57,759 nucleotides of DNA, taken from assembly GCA_019637335.1 (NCBI GenBank), contig JAHBVV010000038.1, forward strand, positions 1 through 57,759, written 5' to 3'. The first letter of the stretch is position 1. Each line of letters begins with the position of its first letter. A model generated the notes under the pieces. That model was not told the origin of the DNA. It did not search any database and saw nothing but the letters and a program-made list of their open reading frames with translations. Origin of the DNA: Candidatus Hydrogenedentota bacterium (GTDB lineage Bacteria > Hydrogenedentota > Hydrogenedentia > Hydrogenedentales > JAEUWI01). Below, in pieces: positions 55,401-57,759 of this stretch. A program made the translations under genes and the position numbers.

Positions 55401-56009
55401 ACCGAGGCGCTTGACGCCATAGGGCGTCTCAACGTGGCTGTGGATGTAGATCGACTGATTGATGTAGAGGAAGCCATCGACCCCCCAGCGCATGCTGTGG
55501 ATGGTCTGGTGCGTGTCTTCCGTGCCGAAGCCGGAGAGGACCTGGCGGCGCTGATCGGCCCGGCCATCGCCGTCGGTGTCGGCGAGGTGCAGGACCTCCG
55601 TGCTGTTGCAAACATAGACCCCGCCATCGCCGGGCAGAATGCCGGTCGGGATGAAGAGGCCCTCCGCGAAGACGGTCGAGGTGTCCGCGACGCCGTCGCC
55701 ATCCACATCTTCGAGGACGGTGATGGTGTCGGCCGGTTTCTCGCCCGGCGCGATGTGCGGATAGATGGAGCTGCCGGCGACCCAAAGGCGTCCCTGGGCG
55801 TCCCAGCTGATGGCGATCGGGTTGGCGACCATCGGCTCGGCGGCGAAGAGGTTCACTTCGAAGCCGTCGGCCACTTCGAATTGCGCGAGCTCTTCCTGGA
55901 CGTTGGGCGCGGGAATGTCGTAGAGCGCGTCCTGGTTCTGCGCGCCGGCGGGCATGGCGGCGGCGGCGAGCGCGGCAATGGCGAATCGGCTAAGCGTGCG
56001 AAATGGCAT
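52491..56009 (-). CDS. PVC-type haem-binding membrane-bound dehydrogenase-like protein
   Basis: A 1172-residue exported protein with a signal peptide ending AMPAGAQ. Residues 40 to about 400 form a sugar-dehydrogenase-like propeller (WDAQGRLWVAGSSIYP, PTGILPGDGGVYVC, IHSMRWGVDGFLYIN, DGAIYIADWYNPI). A HEAT-like helical repeat region follows (about 430-800). A c-type haem site CAQCH is at 894-898 with a probable Met ligand in SLMPGG, and a C-terminal galactose-binding-like domain closes the protein. This architecture is characteristic of Planctomycetes, Verrucomicrobia and Hydrogenedentes. It is probably a periplasmic sugar or alcohol oxidation system. The SGNH hydrolase gene lies directly upstream. 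Confidence 0.9.
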   Translation of the reverse strand: MPFRTLSRFAIAALAAAAMPAGAQNQDALYDIPAPNVQEELAQFEVADGFEVNLFAAEPMVANPIAISWDAQGRLWVAGSSIYPHIAPGEKPADTITVLEDVDGDGVADTSTVFAEGLFIPTGILPGDGGVYVCNSTEVLHLADTDGDGRADQRRQVLSGFGTEDTHQTIHSMRWGVDGFLYINQSIYIHSHVETPYGVKRLGGGGIWQWNPQTLELNVFARGFVNPWGHHQDRWGQSFATDGAYHEGVNHVFPGSAFLISGITPFLSGMNPGSPKHCGLEILSGEHLPEDLRGNYITNDFRAHRVCRFVVSESGSTYAAEEKPELIKTQHVSFRPVDVKMGPDGAIYIADWYNPIIQHGEVAFRDPRRDHEHGRIWRVTAKGRPLVPRPQIVGASIDGLLSLLLKEEEWTRLNARQQLKQYPLDAVAPRVDAWLAAVGDADRETRLLEALWTWQTLNTVRPDVLEAALTAEDGRIRAAAVRVMAHWFSRLQPADAWRDRALALAQDPHPRVRLEAVRLLGSIPDGAAALSALGIWDLERDRYLDYALLVTLRELKAHWLPEVARENPAFTQNADRLLFALDAVASPEVVPPLLHALARGQFDEKQAGQAVALVAAHGDAAQAATLALQLCARLEKGDAGALPHWQALVEGSRARGLKPASGLDRVAALAQSATGDIQLRAIEAAGAWGVEEARPVLDGLLGNGDTAPALRSAAINALRGLGGEASQARLRALAETHPNRATRVEALRALVALAPADAAAPLAAILVSSTDLDEVNTLIDAVLKQQPAVPALAAALEGKTLTVDTAKQAERVIRGSGRAGSESAWRGDEASPDAAKLTDAQRQVQELIAAVRTAGDLDALTEAWDAAAVARLVELTRQSGDPARGETLYRNLACAQCHAIGGAGGLLGPDLSSIGGSAQADYLVESLLFPGKAVKEGYHSIVVETADFETFSGVKVSENDTTLVLRDVSGERTIYRDNIDSISEGQSLMPGGLVDGLLESEIADLVSFMSALGRVPEWSLGAGRVVRAWDVLQLTPEGLERLYQDGPEIVAKDHQDLTWMPAYSTVAGDLPESEMPVLNHRYWHNEGYSAARFHLEATRAGSLSLTLPSAEGLEVYLNGALVSSDALGALELPQGPSTIAILVRHDEASGPLRVELAGGADTGVTLRLAAGR

Positions 56010-56135
56010 GGCGGCGCATGCTCCTGACTTGGTGATTTTGGCGGGGACAGGCATGGTTCCTGGACTCGGACTTTCGTTATTCGGGACGATCCGCCCCGGG
56101 TGGATTTGCGGTAGCATACGCGTGATCGGTTCGGC

Positions 56136-57314
56136 TCACGGGGTCTCCACAATGCGCACCATGGTGTACTGCGCGGTCGGGAGCTGGCTGAGCTCGGCGA
56201 TCTTCTTCTCCTCGGCTTCGATGAGCGGGTCGTACTGCGGAATTTCCGCGGCGTACTGGCCCTGCTCGTGCTTGCGGAACCCGAAGATGTAGGTCTCGTT
56301 CTGCGGGCGCCAACGGTTAAAGAAGAGCCGGTTCTTTTCCTTCACGACCGCGCGGAGTTCCTCGAAGCGGGCGACCTCCGGCAGACCGGCGAGCGGCACG
56401 CCGCGCTCCCACTGCTCCCGGGTGGCTTCGGCGACGATCTTCTCCCCCATCGCGAGACGGTAGCTCCCCACCTCCTGCGGGAAATAGCGGAGGACATGAA
56501 GGGATTCGGTGGCGGCAACCTCGGGTGCAATATCCGCCGGCAGCGGCGCGGTGAAAAAGACCTTCGGGTTCAACGTGAAGCCGGGCAGGCCTTCGGCCAT
56601 GAAACGCGGCGCGTGATTTCCCAGGCCTTCGAGCACGGCCTGGGCGAAGATCCAGTAGCCGTACGGCGTGAGGTGCATGCCGTTGAACGTAATCGGGGCC
56701 ACCGGGCGGACACCCGCAATGGCGGCGTCGAGATCGATATACCACCCCCCGCGATCGCCCGCGATCTCGGCGGCGGCGGCGGCGTAGCGCGCGATGTTGC
56801 GGTTCTGTTCGGCGGGATCCGGCAGCGGCGCGCCGAGCGCCTCGAGCTTCGCCGGCCCGAGGAAGACCAGCCGCGCCTCTGTATCCGCGATGGCGTCGAG
56901 GAGGCGGTTGTAGCCCGCCACGAAATCCGCCAGCCCGGCATCGCCCGCGAAGGACTCGTTCCGGCCGAATTCGAGCACGATGACGCCGGGTTTGGCGTCG
57001 CGCACCTGCTTCACGAGGCGCTCGAATCCCTCTTTCGCGGTGTCGAAGCCGGCGCGGGAATCGCCCCAGACCGTGTCGCCGCTCCAGGCCAGGTTGCGGA
57101 AGGTCAGGTTTTTGTCCGCAAAACGCGCGGTCAGCAGGGTTTCGAGGTAGCCGTCGTCCTGCTCCCTTTCGAGGAGCGTGGCGCCCAGGAACACCACGCG
57201 ATCCCCGGCGCGGAATTCGAAGGGCGCGACGCCCGCCTGGGCATCGAATGGCCCGTATACCAGCCCCAGAAAAACCAGCCAGGCGGCTGCGGGGAAATGT
57301 CGGCTTGAAAACAT
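56136..57314 (-). CDS. Secreted SGNH/GDSL hydrolase
   Basis: A 392-residue protein with a signal peptide ending FDAQAG. The block I motif is weak (GDRVVFLGATLLERE in place of GDS). Block III resembles FGRNES and the block V catalytic pair is in GMHLTPYGY (His in place). The family are esterases or deacetylases of glycans. The missing canonical block I Ser needs care: the activity may be altered, or the nucleophile may lie elsewhere. It is the first gene of a pair with the PVC-type cytochrome, a common association in PVC-type genomes, and suggests glycan deacetylation coupled to sugar oxidation. Confidence 0.8.
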   Translation of the reverse strand: MFSSRHFPAAAWLVFLGLVYGPFDAQAGVAPFEFRAGDRVVFLGATLLEREQDDGYLETLLTARFADKNLTFRNLAWSGDTVWGDSRAGFDTAKEGFERLVKQVRDAKPGVIVLEFGRNESFAGDAGLADFVAGYNRLLDAIADTEARLVFLGPAKLEALGAPLPDPAEQNRNIARYAAAAAEIAGDRGGWYIDLDAAIAGVRPVAPITFNGMHLTPYGYWIFAQAVLEGLGNHAPRFMAEGLPGFTLNPKVFFTAPLPADIAPEVAATESLHVLRYFPQEVGSYRLAMGEKIVAEATREQWERGVPLAGLPEVARFEELRAVVKEKNRLFFNRWRPQNETYIFGFRKHEQGQYAAEIPQYDPLIEAEEKKIAELSQLPTAQYTMVRIVETP

Positions 57315-57418
57315 GGTAATTGCGTCCCTACTGAGGTGAATTGCGTGAAATGGGCACGGCGCGACCGCGGTCCGTAGGAGGAGAAATGGCCGCGGCGGGG
57401 CTGCTCAACCCGAAAGAG

Positions 57419-57448
57419 GTTATAGTGTGCGGGCCGCCCGGGATGCAA
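57419..57448 (-). promoter_or_regulatory. Sigma70-like promoter of the SGNH hydrolase-cytochrome pair
   Basis: On the minus strand, TTGCAT (57443-57448) and TATAAC (57419-57424) are separated by 18 bp; the leader is about 100 nt. Confidence 0.5.
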
Positions 57449-57496
57449 GTTTTCAAGCCCTTCGGCGCCTGGGGGTGCAAAAACTGATGTGGCATC

Positions 57497-57600
57497 GCCG
57501 CAACCAAAGAATCGCGAACCGCAAATGGACACGAATGGACATAGTGCAGTCTCTGGCCGCAACCGAATAAACTTGAACCGCCAATGAACACGAATGAACG
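57497..57600. repeat. Imperfect direct repeat made of 9-bp-period units
   Basis: Two ~45-bp copies (57497-57541 and 57556-57600) each start GCCGCAACC and end in two degenerate nonamers (AAATGGACA-CGAATGGAC and CAATGAACA-CGAATGAAC). The rest of 57449-57759 has no recognised feature. Confidence 0.7.
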
Positions 57601-57759
57601 CGAATTGCGTGGTGGTTCAAGGCGCGGCGATGATGAATGTAGTGGGCTCGGGATTCCCGCTCTTCCGGCCCGAAGGGCCAATGCAGCTTCGAGCCCTGGG
57701 CAACGCCCCATAAGCGTTAACTTAAAAAGCTCCTTGCCCCAAGAGCGGTTTCAGCGCTT

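Noticed and set aside
54078-56027. A 649-codon plus-strand frame antisense to the PVC-type cytochrome
   Set aside because: A shadow of the HEAT and propeller regions with no ribosome-binding site or motif.

Overview
This window looks like a GC-rich, Gram-negative, free-living heterotroph related to the PVC/Planctomycetota-like bacteria. Candidatus Hydrogenedentota is my best guess. The pointers are a (Gly-Glu)n-linked DUF4382 lipoprotein, a DUF1559-type pilin-like protein with the H-X9-DG ending, a PVC-type membrane-bound dehydrogenase with a CxxCH haem site beside an SGNH hydrolase, a Tat-exported Gfo/Idh/MocA oxidoreductase, and many secreted beta-propeller and carboxypeptidase-regulatory-like proteins. 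The taxon is inferred; there is no rRNA or ribosomal protein here to settle it. I saw no tRNA, rRNA, CRISPR array or prophage.

Layout. 0-5 kb: the DUF4382 lipoprotein (running off the left edge), then a DUF1446 (AtuA-type) gene and its small partner, separated by an IS3-like orfA remnant and a PIN toxin/small-protein module on the other strand. 5.3-8.5 kb: four consecutive TPM-domain genes, three of them exported paralogues with the same C-terminal tail. 8.7-10.3 kb: an unrecognised membrane-anchored protein and a probable gene remnant. 10.4-15 kb: assimilatory sulfate reduction (siroheme synthesis fusion cobA-hemD, sulfite reductase, [4Fe-4S] APS reductase). 15.2-23.1 kb: large exported proteins and a CAAX-type M48 protease. 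24.5-34.4 kb: a run of co-directional, partly overlapping genes headed by recA (AsmA-like, zinc ribbon, SPOR, ketopantoate reductase, DUF374 acyltransferase). 34.5-42 kb: an exported oxidoreductase, a secreted propeller, a VapBC pair with a probable leaderless promoter, a large secretin and a TrmA/RlmD-type RNA methyltransferase. 42.2-45.3 kb: a repeat-rich zone around an M14 peptidase. 45.3-57.3 kb: penicillin acylase family enzyme, a third PIN TA pair, an M48 lipoprotein, purU, the pilin-like protein, an SDR, and the PVC cytochrome/SGNH pair.

The most distinctive content lies between the genes. At least three, probably four, non-autonomous elements share terminal inverted repeats beginning GTAA, end in the same CTTTAGCCG-type core, and are flanked by 8-9 bp direct repeats; this fits IS66-type MITEs. 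Two are ~430 bp inverted copies about 25 kb apart, and the others carry unrelated hairpins. Short repeats with a 7-bp period occur at five or more places with different cores, and degenerate 9-bp-period triplets at others; in one case a 7-bp array supplies the stop codon of a biosynthetic gene. The recA promoter carries two GAAC-N4-GTTC-like boxes, suggesting that the downstream envelope genes share SOS control.
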